Notes: a model not told the origin generated them from the sequence alone. 64,000 bases of DNA from Rotaria macrura (GCA_900239685.1 OENT01000206.1:97736-161735); one strand, 5' to 3'; shown: positions 37,260-51,756, numbered from the stretch's first letter. Program-made: numbers and translations.

Positions 37260-38299
37260 ATGAATTGGTCGCCGGACGGGACTGAACGATATTACTGAGT
37301 AACTAACTAGAAACGTCTTCATGATCAACAGATGCTTTAATGTCAAATTTTGATAAAACCAGTCTCGATGATGTTCAAACTTGAAAAGTCTTAGTGATCC
37401 TCTCCCATCTATCTCAGTCATAGAATGATGTGAAATTCATATTAAAAGATTCTGGTAGTCTAGGTTGAAAAATTGGTTGGCTGTTTTCAATTTCGTTATT
37501 GATCTTGCTCGTCAAAGTTTTGCTCAGTATTTGCTGATACGTTGGAAGTAAATCAAATGTTACGAATTCCTTATTGCTCCAAGGATAAAACATTAAAATG
37601 CTGAATTGATACTCATACATCAACCACTTGGAGACTTGTTATGCTTAACCATAATACAAGTCTCAGAGTCTTCTATTGAGGTGTGGGGAATTTCTATAAA
37701 TGCCAATCATTGGAAACAATACTTTCTCACTAGTGTCACATAAACTAGACGATTTCAAGAATCCATCGGGAAACAAGTTGAAATGAATACTTGTTTTTCC
37801 ATTTTCAGCCTAGGGCTCTTGCAAAAGATACCGTATTATTTAGCATTACTCTTCAGCGAGATTTTTTTCCTCTGATCTCGAAAAGGTGAAGAATCTCTTA
37901 TGAAATGTTCATATGAATCACTCTGACTTGTTTGACAATATTTCATGTTAATCATCATCTATTTAATACTTTTTATAATAATTTTCATTGTTAATTCTGT
38001 ATCGACTGAGTATGCTTTCTTCTATTTTATATTGAATATATAAGATTTCAAGATTAAATCAACGATCATGAATAAATCTTTTTTCTTTAATAAGGAAATA
38101 GAAATATCTGATTATCTTTGTCTGTTTTTTTTCGAAGAAATGTATCAAACAGAAATATACAAAAACAAAAAAAACAAGAAAAAAAGAAGCATACAGTTCT
38201 TTTTGCAAAACAGATAGAACATAATATTTAAATATCCGGAGAAACAATAAAGTTATATTCGTATTTTGGACACACTGTTAGAAAAAGAAGAATTCCTAA
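37260..38299. other. 3' flank of the SFMBT gene, no gene recognised
   Basis: AT-rich sequence downstream of the SFMBT stop. ATTAAA on the minus strand at 38086-38091, about 210 bases past the stop, is a possible but weak polyadenylation signal. Confidence 0.3.
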
Positions 38300-41200
38300 T
38301 CAAGATGTGTTTGTTGTCGATAAACGTGAAGTTTTCAACGATGGTGACGAATGAAATGTATCAATGACTTGCGTACGAAGTTGTTCAACAACATGACAAA
38401 ATTTAACAGCTGGGCCTAATTTAAATTCAAGTAGATCTTGAACCTTAGGCAAATCATCGAGAAGTAGAAGAGCAGCACCGTCGATTTCCTAATTGTCAAT
38501 AATAATAAAATAAAGCTATATTGCAGATAACATGAAAAAACGAAATTGCTGTTTTTACTTGTTCTTTAATTGTTTTCAATGCGAATGAACATCCCGATTG
38601 ATGTAAATAAGAACAAACATCATTCACATTCCATGTGACTGGATTTCGTGGGTCAATTGGTGGAATTGGAATTGTTGATTGAAGAATGGATGGCGTCGAT
38701 TGTTGAATTTCGATTTTCGGCATCATTAAATTAGAACAAGACGTACTTGTGTCATCGACAATTTGTGGTGAACGTCGTTTTTTCTTATTTTTATTTGATT
38801 GAGAACAAGAGTTCGAAAGAATATTCGTTGTTACCAATGGTGATGGAGAACGTTTGTTCCTTCCTGTTCGAGAACGTTTTGTGACTGAAAGAAGAAAAAG
38901 ATTCGGCTTTAGATAATAAGTCCTCTTTTTTCAATAAGAAAGCCAACCTTGAATGGGAATTTCTACCGATGATGAAGGTTCAGTTTTGATTGTAGTGATA
39001 TCAATAATTGGTTCTTGTTTAATTGTGTTTGCTGGAATTGGTTTTTGTTTTTTATTTGTTCGTGTAACAGTGTGTGTTCGTGGTTCAATATGAACACGAA
39101 AACCACGTGTCTTACGATCACTACCAGGTATGATTGGTGCTACTGATGAAGTATCATTAGATGGAAGTTCTTGTGATTGATCTGTGGGTGACGTTTGTTC
39201 AACGACATCGGTAGATATAGCTGCCGGTACTGTTGTTGGTTTTAAATGACATAGTAAAGATTTTTGTCTACGTTGTCGATTCTGAGCAACACGAACTTGA
39301 GTACGTTTATGTTTCGAGTGAATTGAAAGAGCTAAGAGATATGAAAGAAGAAAAATTTATTAAGAGTAAAAGCAGTAAAAAAACAGCCATAAGTAAAGTC
39401 ATCGTAAACAATCTTTTTTTCTTGAAAGACTTACTAGGAACTCGTATCTACATATACTATGTTTTTGCTAGTGTTTTTTTGTTGATACTAACTCTTTTGT
39501 ATTCTTTTTCTAGGGTCAAGGTTAAATTATGAGACGAATGATAATCGACATGAAAGAAACAATATAAAACAGTCGATTAAGAAGTTTTCTGTCTAATATT
39601 CACAACTTGCATATGTTCATAATTCGATGTTTTCCTTCAGAGACAGATATTCATTCGATGAATTTTAATGAGTAATAGAATAATTTTAAATGCTTCAGAT
39701 ACTATTCATGTATTCGTTGTCGACATATCATAATTCTATCGAGTTTTTCGAAGGAGAACTTCGATAAAAATTTCGATGTCAAACTTTTCACATGCCAATT
39801 TCTCAATGAAATTAATCGACTGCAAATTGTTCCTTGTCAAAATAGAATATACTCTGCCGTTGAAAATTACATGTTGTGAAAATAAATGTCGAACATAGAT
39901 GAGGCTTGTAAAAATTGATGAATCATATCAAGAGCTCAGTTGGAATTGAAAATTCGTTATTTCCAGTAATCTAAGAAGTATCATAAGTTTTATTTTCAAC
40001 GAACCAAACTAGGAGTCTATGTCTATGACACATAAATCAAACCGTTCTTAAATTTCCTATTACTCATGAAATCTGATCACAACAAACCGGTCTCGATTGA
40101 AAAGCTATGAAATATCTAAAACAAAGAATTCCATTGATAATAATATTAACCAACGTCTTGTACCTCAATATTCTGCAAGTAGAAATTTTTAGTCAAGTAC
40201 GAAGCAGCACATAATATTGAGAGAAAGTATAGCAAATGATATCGAATCACATGAATTAGGCCTGCAGGCTTCTCTTTTGTTGAAACAAACTCTGCTAATA
40301 TCATTTTCATTGATATTTTCTTTCAGAAATCTATCATATGCATTGAGTAAAGATCGTTAAAAAGCATTAAATGAAAGTATCTACTATACGCCCAGCGACG
40401 TATCTCGTTAGGATCTATACGGTGATTGATTTACAATTTCATATCAGTACAGGTTATCTAATACAACGGTATGGTTTCACCAAAAAATAAAATGCAAACG
40501 ACGACAGAAATCAAACTTACCGAAAGTATTAACTAATATATGACATTTATCTGAACAATCTGTTTCATAACGTTTCATACTGATTAAATTTGGACATGCT
40601 TCCAACTGTGTACATATATGACGGATATATTGATGAATTAAATAAGGATTTGTTGGCAAGGAAATCGGACGTATTAGTTTTGAGGATCTTTTTGCTGCTT
40701 TTATATATTCAGTTTTAAAGTTTGACGTTGGATCACAATTGGATGAATGTTCAAGACGACGTAAAGCGCGTAGAGTATTTGTTGATGTTGATGATGCTGA
40801 TAGAAGATGGTGGAACATATCCGTGAGAACATTACGATATGGTCCAGGACCGAATTGTGATGGTATACGTGAAAGACGAGATGAACAAAAATGTGGACCA
40901 GAAAGACATCGGATATTTACATATAATGTTAATAGGTAGATTTCATTTAGGTATATTCGAGGAATTTTCGGATAATGAGTGACTGATGAGAACATACTAA
41001 ATAGGAAAATACAAGAATATAGGTTGCTATCAATTACGTATATACGTATTTCAGATGATCAACTTAGAATATAGGGTTCAGTCTGCAAGCTTCATAAAGA
41101 AATGTTCGAAAAACAATGTTGAAGCAGAATAAAGGCAAATATCTGAACCTCACAGAAAGAAGAAACCAACCTAAATGTACTAAGCTTTCCAGAATTGACG

Positions 41201-44200
41201 ATTCTGAGAAGCTTGAAAATTGTTTTGAAACGAACAAGAACTCTCCGAATTTTCATTCCATCGGCTCGTCATCTACAAGAACGATAATCATCAAACATAT
41301 ATCCGGCAAGTATTCTAATACAACATGAACGCTTTTAATATAAAATCTTTAGAATACGAAGAGAAAAGACGATGTTTAATTATGTCTGCAAATTGATCTA
41401 ATAAAACTGTCTTCAACTAGTGAGCAAGACGAGGCACATCCGAGTTTGCATTTCAATCCAAACGAGGTGTGCAGCTATTCGTCGACAATAGTGCCTCTCA
41501 GTTGTCATTGGGAAACATGTCAAGCATACATCTGTATTTTACAGATTCCTTCGATACTAGTCAATCTGATGCTGGCTAAAGAATCGACTGGATGTTTTTT
41601 TCTTTTAATATTAGTTTAAAGTACAGACTGACGCTTCGTAGAATGAGTAGTTATCTTCGTTTATCAGTTTTTTTGTCTTTCCCTTATCGAATAAAATATA
41701 TTGGCTTTTGAGTCTTATTCAAGACGTACTGAGCTGGCAGGTTCATTCGTATGAGAATGGATCTATTCTTTTGAATTTTGATGTTCGTGTATTACAATTA
41801 ATAATTACTTAACGACGGATAGATTCTCCTAAAGTAAGTAACATAATTTCTCGTCAAACTGATCTGACAGTTTAGATTGAAATTACTAGTTCTTCTAAAT
41901 AAAAGATTTGAACGATGCTATCCTAACTAACGAACTATTCTGATAGATAAAGATGACGATTCGATGAATTGTCGAACTGAATCGTTATTTTGTCTTTCTA
42001 AAAAATACACATTGATTTTAAAAAAACCGGTATCTTACTCGTATCGATTTTGTTCGTAAGAATTTATTTCAATTGTATATTCGATTGGTGCTAATAAATC
42101 GAATCCATTAAATTTAGCCCATCCAACAGGAAAAACGTCAAGAGAATTAATTGGTAAAACATGATAAAATAGATGATCATCACTAAACAAACTCGTATTA
42201 TCAATTCTTAACCACATAAGATGATCAACAACATGAATAAGTGTAACAGAAACAACACAATCATTATTATTTAATGTATATACCATTTCCATTTTCATGC
42301 CTGCCTCGACACGATTATTTCCATTAGAATTTAACGTTATTAAATTAAAACAACGATCACTTGCTACATCATTCATTGAATTCTTCTCTGTATATACATT
42401 CCAATAATCTTCTGGTTGACGAACATTTTTACCTTTCATTAATACAAATCGATGCTCAGCAGCCCAATGTGCCGGAAGAATATAAGGATGTGTTGCGTGT
42501 GCAATAAATGACGAGTGATTTTCATTGTCAATAATAACATCAAAATAATATTCATTATGTATACGACCAATTTTGCCAACATAAATATTTTGTGTTGTCG
42601 AATCGAACACTTCTAATTTCATACCTTCGGTAAAACGATGTTTACGAAGTTCTTCTTGATCTGTAAAAAAATCTGATGGAAGAAATTGTGTTTTAGATTC
42701 TATTAGACACATATCAATAATTGATTGTTTATTAATAGATGATGAATTTAAACATGTTGGAATATCATAAGAATAAATTGAAGAATTTGCTGAAGTCCAA
42801 CCGATGAAATGAACGCGCCAGTCGAGATAAAATATATGAAGATCAGATGATGAAACATTCGCATCTTCTTCATTCGTCGTATTAGCTACGTATCGTAAAT
42901 GTAAGCGACCACCTCGATTGTTTATTATTCGAACGAACCATACTGTCCATGGACGATTTATATCTTGTAATTCAAGTAACATACCGCATTTTATTTGTTC
43001 AACAGGATTAACACCAATTGTCTACGAAAAAGCGAGAAAAAAGTGTTCAAAAATAAAATTATGTTCACTATTTAATAAAGGATAATCAAATATTCTGTTG
43101 ATTCGAAATTGTTTAAAATTTCAATGTGGCAGATTCAAACTTCAAACATATCGCTGTATGGCAAGCGATTCGTTTCATCGAGCCTATTATGTTCGCTATA
43201 AGTGATATGTTAACTTTTCCCGTATATGTATACACTGTTTCCGAAGCATATCTCATTCTTTATGAAACAGTATTCAAGTAGAAGTGTACAACACATATTT
43301 ATATTCATGATTGCATATGAGATTTGGGCTTCGTTCGAATGGAAAACGGACATTGAAACGAAACGAAATCTTCACGAGTACTATATACTATCGGTTAGGA
43401 ACAGTTTCATGTCAAGCGAGCAGCGTATCTAGCAGTTGTATGGCCAAACATTCTTCGCACATATGATATTACTCTAGTACAATAAAGCAGAAGAGTCTGA
43501 ATACGATCTAGAGACATTTTGATTTAGAAAGAGAAAATATTGGATAGCTGCTCTTGAACACGAGATCTCTAGGAAATTGAAAGTCTTTTGTATTTTTCGT
43601 CAAATCTTGATATCAACAGGGCATCAGACAATTTTAAATACGAGATGGTTTGAGCATTGTTTCGTGTATTTAAAAATCTCAAAAAAACGGAAGTATTGCC
43701 TCACAATATTTTCAAGCGTAGGTCAATCATCTCTACAAATACCTTGTTAGATTTTAAGGTTTTACGGTGACCACTAGAAATTGAAATTCACAATCATTGA
43801 AACACGCTTATGGCATTTTTATAAGAGAATCTTCATACAGAATTTGGAATCTCGCAATAAACCAAGACTAAAGTATGATTCTATATTATGTTTTGTAAAG
43901 TATTGTTAACTCTCAAAAACGACTATCTTTGACAAGGTTTCAACAAGTAAGGCAAAATACCCGACCTCTTGTCTTATTATTAATAGCTAAGTCATACACC
44001 TTCATCAAAACTTTCTCACAAAGAAAAATTACTAAAGATTTCAGATTATATCTGAATGGGAAAAATAGGTGAAACAATGTCTTGTCGGGAAACGTTAACG
44101 ATCGCTATCGAAAGGAATCTCCTCGAACTATGGGACTTGTGTCTTGAGCAATCGTTTGCTAAATAGTCCTTCAACATTTATAAGAATCCGTTTGTTTTAT

Positions 44201-45405
44201 TAATACTTGTTTCATTCATTATAGTATTGCATAGAAAAAATAATAGAAGGGAAGAACTTCTCCTTCTAAAGCGTTATTATGACTTATATGAACTTAGTTA
44301 TATCTCTAATATATATATATATATATCGAATTTCATCTTGATGATAATTAATAGAATACGTCTTTATCTTCTATCATAACTAAATAAACGAGTCTCACGA
44401 ATCAAAAGTAATGAAAACATACGAATATGTTTATAGTGATTTAAATGAAATGATTCTCTCGATTCTGAAAACACACATAGATATGAAAACTAATGTTTAC
44501 TTTATCAAATAAATAATCCGATGGTGTTTGCAGTTGTTCGTGTTCTCCCTTATCATTTCCATTATTCGTCGTATTCGAATTTATTGTTGTTTGTTGAATA
44601 GCTCTTTTCGTAACAATAGGTGGAGGTAACATTAGTTTACTATTTTCTTTACACCAACCAATGGGATGACAACGTTGTTCGTAAACGTAAGCCCAAAAGT
44701 CGTTTGTTGTATCATCTTCTGGTATTCCAACATAATGTAAACGTAGTAAACTATGAGAAACCAATTGTATTTGTGTTAACCAATATAAATCATGTTGTGT
44801 ATCATAACAATATTCGAGTTTCATATTGATTTCAAAACCTGAATTAATTGATGTTAAATAATGATCGAAAAACTCATCGGAAACTGAACGTTCATTTATG
44901 ATTGAGAGATATTGAGCCCAACGAAAATTTGACGATGATAAAGATGAATTATTTAAAGATGGTTGCAGTTCATGAATTACAATTCGAGTTGTTGATGAAC
45001 TGGAAAAAATAGATGTATCTCATTGAATTCAATAAAGAAAAGAAAATGCTCTTATTTTTACTTGTTTCGTCTAATTGAAGTCGAAAGATCAAGTTTTGAT
45101 CTATATTCATTGGAATTATCTGACTTAACATCTTCTTTTATTGGAATATTTCGATACTGATCAGTTAATGATTGTTCAATATTGAAATTTGTTTGACTTT
45201 CAACGATCCTAATATTTTCATTAGTATCAATTGCATCGGTACAGTTACATGAAGAATCATTTGTCCAATTGCTGACACTAATAGTATTTGAATAATTTGT
45301 TATTGTTGTTGTTGTTTTTGTTGTTGTTCGTTGACTAAGATCAAGAATTGATGAATTCGAATGAGAAGTATGACAATTTGAATTCATAGTTGTTGACGAA
45401 TCCAT
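38300..45405 (-). CDS. SFMBT: SFMBT-type Polycomb protein: four MBT repeats, SLED and SAM domains
   Basis: Seven exons in consistent phase: 45405-45062, 44999-44501, 43021-42039, 40996-40521, 39331-38948, 38884-38559, 38488-38300, totalling 1,066 residues. The N-terminus is Ser/Thr/Asn-rich. MBT repeat 1 is in exon 2 (NFRWAQYLSI to HPIGWC). Exon 3 holds repeats 2-4 (WRVHFIGWTS; EGMKLEVFDSTTQNIYVGKI; EAGMKMEMVYTLNNNDCVVS to FPVGWAKFNG). Exon 4 is a SLED domain (LYVNIRCLSGPHFCSSRLSR, FGPGPYRNVL). A basic linker with KKKRRSP follows. The SAM domain spans exons 6-7 (NPVTWNVNDVCSYLHQSG, then EIDGAALLLLDDLP). This domain order is specific to SFMBT1/2 and Drosophila Sfmbt, chromatin proteins that bind methyl-lysine and act with Pho/YY1-type factors in Polycomb repression. 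No FCS zinc finger is seen. Three introns exceed 1 kb. Confidence 0.9.
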
Positions 45406-45659
45406 GAATATATTCTAGAGTGTGATTCGTTTTTCAAAATGTGTTTACATAATTATCATCTGGAAAACAATAAGAAAAGAATCAAAGAACATAAGTTGAA
45501 AATGGTTTTCGTGTGTTGAAAATAATCAAGGTCATTGTAATGTTGAGATAATTTCTAAGAATCGTATGTCGATCTATTCAACGAAAGAATCAGTTGGATC
45601 AAGAATAAATAATAAGAAGTAAAAAGTATCTTTTCCCTATAAAAGCAACTTTGGATGGT

Positions 45660-45735
45660 AACGAGAAGAGAGACAGAGAGCAAGAGAGCGAGGAGAGACA
45701 TACGAACAAGAGGAGAGGAACAAGAACGAGAAAAT
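45660..45735 (+). promoter_or_regulatory. GA-rich tract upstream of SFMBT
   Basis: GAGA-type purine run (AGAAGAGAGACAGAGAGCAA and similar) about 255-330 bases upstream of the SFMBT start codon. In SFMBT orientation it is a CT tract. It may lie in the promoter or 5' UTR. GAGA motifs are linked to Polycomb response elements in flies; a role here is only a guess. Confidence 0.3.
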
Positions 45736-45839
45736 ACCTTTATCATTCTCAATTCAATTGTTGACTATTCTATCGACCATTCAGAATACATCTATAATCC
45801 TTCCTTGCACATTTCATACATATCAGATGGCGCTGTTTA

Positions 45840-48800
45840 AGCGAAGAAAAAAAACATTCGTGCGAAAAACTAAGCATTCGTTTCGTTATAGTAGAAACTA
45901 ACTCAGAAGAAAAAGTATGCTTGATCATAATGAAACTTCTGAAACACATATAACATTACAATCGTCTGTTACTGTTACTCCTATCAAAAATATACGTTAC
46001 TGTGGTTTTTCTTTCTTTAATATTCAAAAGAGACACATTTATAGATTGATTAATTCATGGATAATATTCAAATCTAAAACTTAAATTCATCAAAGGCTGT
46101 TCTCAATTGAATATAACCTCTGCTAAGTTCGACGATCTCCTCGCTGATGCCTACTGCATATTTCTCGAGTAAAAAGTGTGCAAAAGTCTGATTATATGTT
46201 GAGATGAAACTGTTTTAGCTTCCCATTGACTCAATGATTAGAGATTGTCACAAAATTAGTATTTCGATCCCATAGTTCGCGTACGTAATCGAGTCAACGC
46301 AATTAACTAAAATAAACTAATCATCATGTGTTCTAAACAAATTGACTTCGAAAACCGTGATTTTCTACACATCGAACACTTTCTAAGAGCAATGGCTATC
46401 GGGTTGATTATTTTCGAGGCTTGGTACAATCAACGGACATTATTGAAAATTTCTAAATTTTTTTAAATAGATTTTCTCGTACCATGTATCAAGTTAAAAT
46501 TAAAAAATAAAACGATTATTCTCAAAGAAAAGTTTTCATGCGATGGACATGAAGCGCACATTCTTGAGAAACTTGAACAAAAAAAGAGATTAGAAGGACG
46601 AGAAATTAATACGTTCATCATGATACGGCCAATAGCAGAAGCATTGTTTTTTCAAAACTGGGCAAAGTTCTGGAAGGTATAGACAAGCCTCGCACTGACA
46701 CTACTTTCTTGATTATTTTCTGACTTGTTTAAGGTGTCCTGATTTTTTAAGATCTATCTCCATAGAACCACATATAAGTCATTTTGACGTCTTATGCAAC
46801 TATATTATATGTTTCCTAAACATTTCATAGAAATATTTATTAATCATTTTCAACAAAAAGAAAGATTGTACTCAACTTTTTATTTATTGTGTCCACTTTT
46901 TTTCTTGCAATCAATTATTTCGAATCAATTGACTTTTTTTTTGAAAGCAACAATTTCATCATTAGTGATTATCAATTGCACTTTGCTGATTTTCATGTCA
47001 TTCGGTTACGGATCATGAGTAGTTGGATTAAATCTTGTATCTTTTATTTTAACATTTCAGTCGATTTACTAAAGTTTTCCTGTAAACGCTTTTATTTGAT
47101 TATATATAAAAATGGATCTATTATATGTGCGAAGAGCAGGGAAGGTACGAGTGACGGAAGAAAGTCTGATGCAGGGAAATGGTGTGAGTGTCGAAAAGAT
47201 AGATATAGAATTTTAAAAGTGAGAGAATACGATGCTTTCTTCTTTCTTTTTACGGCTATTTTCCTAATAAAAACCCAATTTTGATAAGAAGAAAATGACA
47301 ATCCAATCGAAATGGGTACCCCATCCTCAATGCCATATGCCGGAGAAAAAGAAAACACATACATAATGCATTCTTAGAGATAGCGACCGAAAAGGAAATA
47401 ATAGAACTCGAAAGATGTATTCGAAGACATATAATCGAGTAATTTCAATGAGCTATCATTGATGGACACACTCTTGTGCAGCTTTCATCCTGAATAGTAT
47501 ACTACTTTGATAAAACTTACAATGTCCTGATTTTTATCGGAAATCTTGATTTTTTTCCAAAATGTGTCCTGTCTATTTTCCTGATTTTCAGACATGGGCC
47601 GCTGCAACCCCTGCATGCATCACAAAATTAACGATTCTTATATTTCAAACTGTTTTTTACGGTTCGTTAATGTGAATAAACACAACGAAGTTGAACCAAA
47701 ATCTTTGCTCAATCCCATCTTTTCCTGAGGCTGATATTATTGTGTTTAACTTTTGCTTCTCTTTCGATAATTTGCGTCAACCAAGGAATTCATATATTCC
47801 TTTTGTCGAATTTTGCACTACTTATATATTTCAACATGTACTATTAGACTATAATAAAGTAGCTCTACATAAAATCTACCATAGGGGAACAATACTATCT
47901 TGTAGAGATTACGGTAGTTCCTTAGTGTTTCCAACTATATTTAAAACTTCTCTTCGTACAATACTCTTAACAGCTATACAGCCATTGACACGAGAACTAT
48001 ACTTCATTATGATATGACTAAATATGATTTATGATGTACAGGCGATCTATTGAATGAAATGACTAAAGGCTTATGATAATATTACAATTGAAAAAAGTTC
48101 GATTTTTAATCTCAGGATGTACCACTATAGAAAAGTTTATGAAAAAGATACAAACGCATTCGCTTCCTCAGCTATTTCTATGAAGCTATTTTCTTTCTTT
48201 TTAGAAATATTGAACTACGGTGTGATTAAATGAAATATGTCAATTTCAGGCTCCCACGAAGATGTTTTCTTTGTATAACATGAACAACTATACTTATATC
48301 CCAATACGAAGAACATCATACGATCCAGATAATGAATCCATGTTTCACAGTCATTGATTACGTGCTTAAAACTTAGCCTAATGAAATGCACGAATGTTGA
48401 AATCCGACAGATATAATGTCAATATTACATTATTGCGACGAATGGTTCGGTCTCAAAGTAGGTAACGAAAAGCAGTGTACTATCAATATTTTCTTCATCA
48501 ACAGATAACTCTCCCTAACATGTTGTTTCTGAAGAGGGCATTCATTTCCTGATGTTATATTTGGAAGCACTGATGAGGAGATCTAGAAATAATAAGTCGG
48601 ATAGCTATAGAAGCATATCAAGTGAATGATCGTAAACGTGTGACTCTTTCAAATGTTTATATTTATATTCAGATTGACCAGGAGAAAATAGGCATGTCTA
48701 TTCAATCAGACATGGCTATAATAATAACTACATTAGACTGATGTAACAAACAATATAAGAGAGTTGATTATTTGATACTTAATTGAATGATAAACATTCA

Positions 48801-49973
48801 TCAACGTGAAGAAAGCAAAAAATTAGTCTAGGTGAAATCGTCGAATATATGGCCGGTCCGTTAATTGCATGTTGAACAAACAGGAACTAAGCGAACGAAC
48901 AATGTTCGCTGAGAAAAAAAAAGTTTATTCAAATCATTGACACTTTCATGATAAAAGTCACTTAAAAGAAAACTATTTCGTTCGCTTTTGATACTTTTAT
49001 TCTTAGTAGGACAATAAACTGATACTCATTTCTTCAGTTCTGAAAGTTGTTCAGTGGCTAAATAAAACGCTGTACATGCGACGGAAATGACTGTGACCAA
49101 TACATATTTACGATATAAGTTCTACTTCAATGGTACAGCTCTACTGTGCTCCGGGGAAACGAAGAATATATTCTTATATTAATGAAATAAAACAATGCGA
49201 ATGAACACAGTAACAAAATGGATAAGTATAAGATATGTACTTGCCCATCATTGAGTACGGAGTGCATTATCCTTTTAGGATGTGTATATAATTACAGTTT
49301 TTCTATTAGCTAATGAAAATTATCTTGAGAAGTTTCCCATTTTATCTGGATGTGTGAAGCAGGTTAAACAAGATTCATTTTTCCATGCACCATGCCTTTT
49401 CTTTCGAGATAGTCGGTGTAATATAGTCGTCGTAGATGTTTTACAACGAGACACTTTCGACGACGCAACCAGGCCAATTCATCCGATGAAAACACATGAA
49501 ACGTCAGGCGCAGTAATAACAATCAAAGTTGTGTTACCATTCATAGTCGTAGTCGTAGTAATTATGATCCACATCAGTCGTCAATATTTACGAAAACTTA
49601 TAAAAATTTGATCAAATGATGATTTGTATAAGTCGAGTGTACTTACATATAGATCTTTATCATTTTTATATAACTATCGCTTTCTACAAGCAGTTATTTT
49701 TGTAGTGTTCATGTGTGTTGAAGAATAGCTGTATATCTTTTCTTGTTTAACATATCTTTTATCTATTCCGTGCCCTTCAGAAATCGAGTTCTCTTGTTAG
49801 AATTTAAGATAAAATATAGAAATCAGTTGAATGAAATTTAGTACCGTAAGATGCATTTTGCAAAATATGCACTGACTGAATCAATGTGATCATCATGTTT
49901 TATTGTGACATCACATAAATAGTTCATCTTACAAAGGTGAAATGAGCCTTGAGACTAATCAGGTTATATTGGC
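45840..49973. other. Intergenic region, no gene recognised
   Basis: About 4 kb of AT-rich sequence. Open frames at 46889-47284, 47691-48017 and 49282-49611 show no family motif, no convincing splice structure and AT-driven composition, so I do not call them. A diverged repeat fragment lies at 46815-47060. Confidence 0.4.
46815..47060 (+). repeat. Diverged repeat related to 30570-30805
   Basis: Shares ATTATTTCGAATCAATTGA and, in the same order, variants of AACATTTCATAGAAATATTTAT and AAATCTTGTA with 30570-30805. Overall similarity by eye is modest, so this is an old repeat family member or a chance alignment of AT-rich sequence. Confidence 0.3.
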
Positions 49974-49981
49974 GTTCATAC

Positions 49982-51632
49982 CATAGATGTCCATGGCGGC
50001 GCGACCGCTACCGCCGTCGCGTTAGCGACAAAAAATTTTAATAAGACGTCGCGGCGCGGCAGCGGCTGTTTATTTATTTTCATCGTCGCGGTGCGGCGCG
50101 GCAGCGGTTAAAAGTTTTGAAAAGAAAATTTCCATTTTTGTATAGAGAAATCATAGACTTGAGATCATTATTCTAACATAATTTGCATCATAGAATTTTT
50201 CTCGGTCAGTGTAGTATTATATCTATTTCTTCATTTAAAACAAACACAAGTGTTACTAGTCATACAGTGAATGAAACAATATGCTTTTTTTCATTGATTA
50301 TACTTTGTTTATATCAATCCAATGTTTGTTTCTTCTAATTACGTCTGCGTTAATGAGTTCTTATAGAGTTGTTTCAGTCTCAGCCTTTGACAAGTTTTAC
50401 GACCTTAAGGATTTCCTTGTTGGAGTTTCACATTTTACTGTGACATATGACTTAAGGTACCATACTACAAGAGAATTGCAATGTATATAAATAAACACGT
50501 TACTAATGGTAGATATGAAAAGTGTGCACTTTGTTTTTCTCGTTAATTGTAAGCAAAGAAAACCGAATTCATTGAATGTTATTAATATTGCTGCTTTCAT
50601 TATTGACGATAGAAAATGATCAAAAACTGTTAGGTTTTATTAAATTTTGTAACAATTATGATACTTGGGCATAGTATCATATACAGATTAGATTCTATTG
50701 AAAAATAAGTGTCGTTTTAGTAAGTTTTATACTAATAACTAGAATAAAAAAGGGATTGAAAATTCTCGAAGTAGATAGAAATTACTTATCCTATGTTTGT
50801 ATATTTGTATTTTTATGACTATGTATAAGGGAATGTTCAAAGTATTCATTAATTGAAAAGAACCCTAGTGTCAGATACATCAAAAAGAAAATAAATTATC
50901 TATTACTGCCAGTAACAAGAGCCTGAACTCAATCCCTTTTTCTTCCCCATCTTTCAACCTTGGCATATTTTGTGATATTGTTTATGCGAGATAACTGGGA
51001 GGCAAAAACGAACAGATAATACATATTGACTATGGGAAAAATGAAAACAAAGACAAAGAGAACAGAGGTAGTTACTGTAGACATTTAGAGAAGAACGAAT
51101 GGTCTTTTTTCACATATTAACTGTTTATGATTGGTGGAATATGCAAACAATTGTTCCCCAAACTAAATTATTATTTGATATACTCTATAGAAACTATAGC
51201 TGATTTTTGGCTATCGATATTTCTTTCTATTCTAGGTATAAGAAGATTAAATTCTATCGTTCTTTTAATCTTACATTGAATACATTAATTATTAATATTT
51301 TTAAAAATATTTGTTGCCTTACATTTTTTGATTATGAATTGAATAAGTAAAACCTATAGCTGCAGCTTTGATAGATTCACATTTTGTCTCACACTTTATT
51401 ACATGGAAATTTTATAATACTTATTTTCTTATTTTGGGGACCAGAACGTTGTTAAGCCTACGTTTTTACATAGCGCCGCGGTAGAATTTTTTCTTAATAA
51501 GCCGCGGTGCGGCAGCGGTGCGGTAGCTTTGCTTTTTCATAGTGTCGCGGTGCGGTGGCGGCGCGGTATCAACTTTTGGAAAACCATCGCGGCGCGGTCG
51601 CGGCAGACCTTCAACCGCGATGGACATCTATG
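49982..51632. mobile_element. 1.65 kb TIR element with GCGGCGCGG motif arrays and 8 bp target duplication
   Basis: The left end reads CATAGATGTCCATGGCGG and the right end, on the other strand, CATAGATGTCCATCGCGG. The flanks GTTCATAC (49974-49981) and ATTCATAC (51633-51640) are an 8-base duplication with one mismatch. Dense GC-rich arrays of GCGGCGCGG, CGCGGTGCGG and GCGGCAGCGG lie inside both ends (about 49995-50115 and 51470-51610), while the 1.3 kb centre is AT-rich with no transposase. An 8 bp duplication fits hAT-type elements; assignment is tentative. Confidence 0.7.
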
Positions 51633-51756
51633 ATTCATACAAACCCATAAGAATACATTGATATAAGGTAAAAAGACGAAGAGCTAGCGTTAAATTTTCT
51701 GAAAAAGAAGAAATAAGAAATCTTGTACATTGGGTCTATTGGGCACGCAGGTGAAG

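Noticed and set aside
44307-44327. AT dinucleotide run in an SFMBT intron
   Set aside because: Simple microsatellite, too short to be of interest.
46889-47284. 131-residue open frame rich in Phe and Ile
   Set aside because: Composition follows T-runs, and the first half overlaps the weak repeat shared with 30.6 kb.
49282-49611. 109-residue open frame with a hydrophobic C-terminal stretch
   Set aside because: No family motif, no flanking exons and no polyadenylation signal recognised; the Val/Ile run comes from a simple GTAGTC-like sequence.
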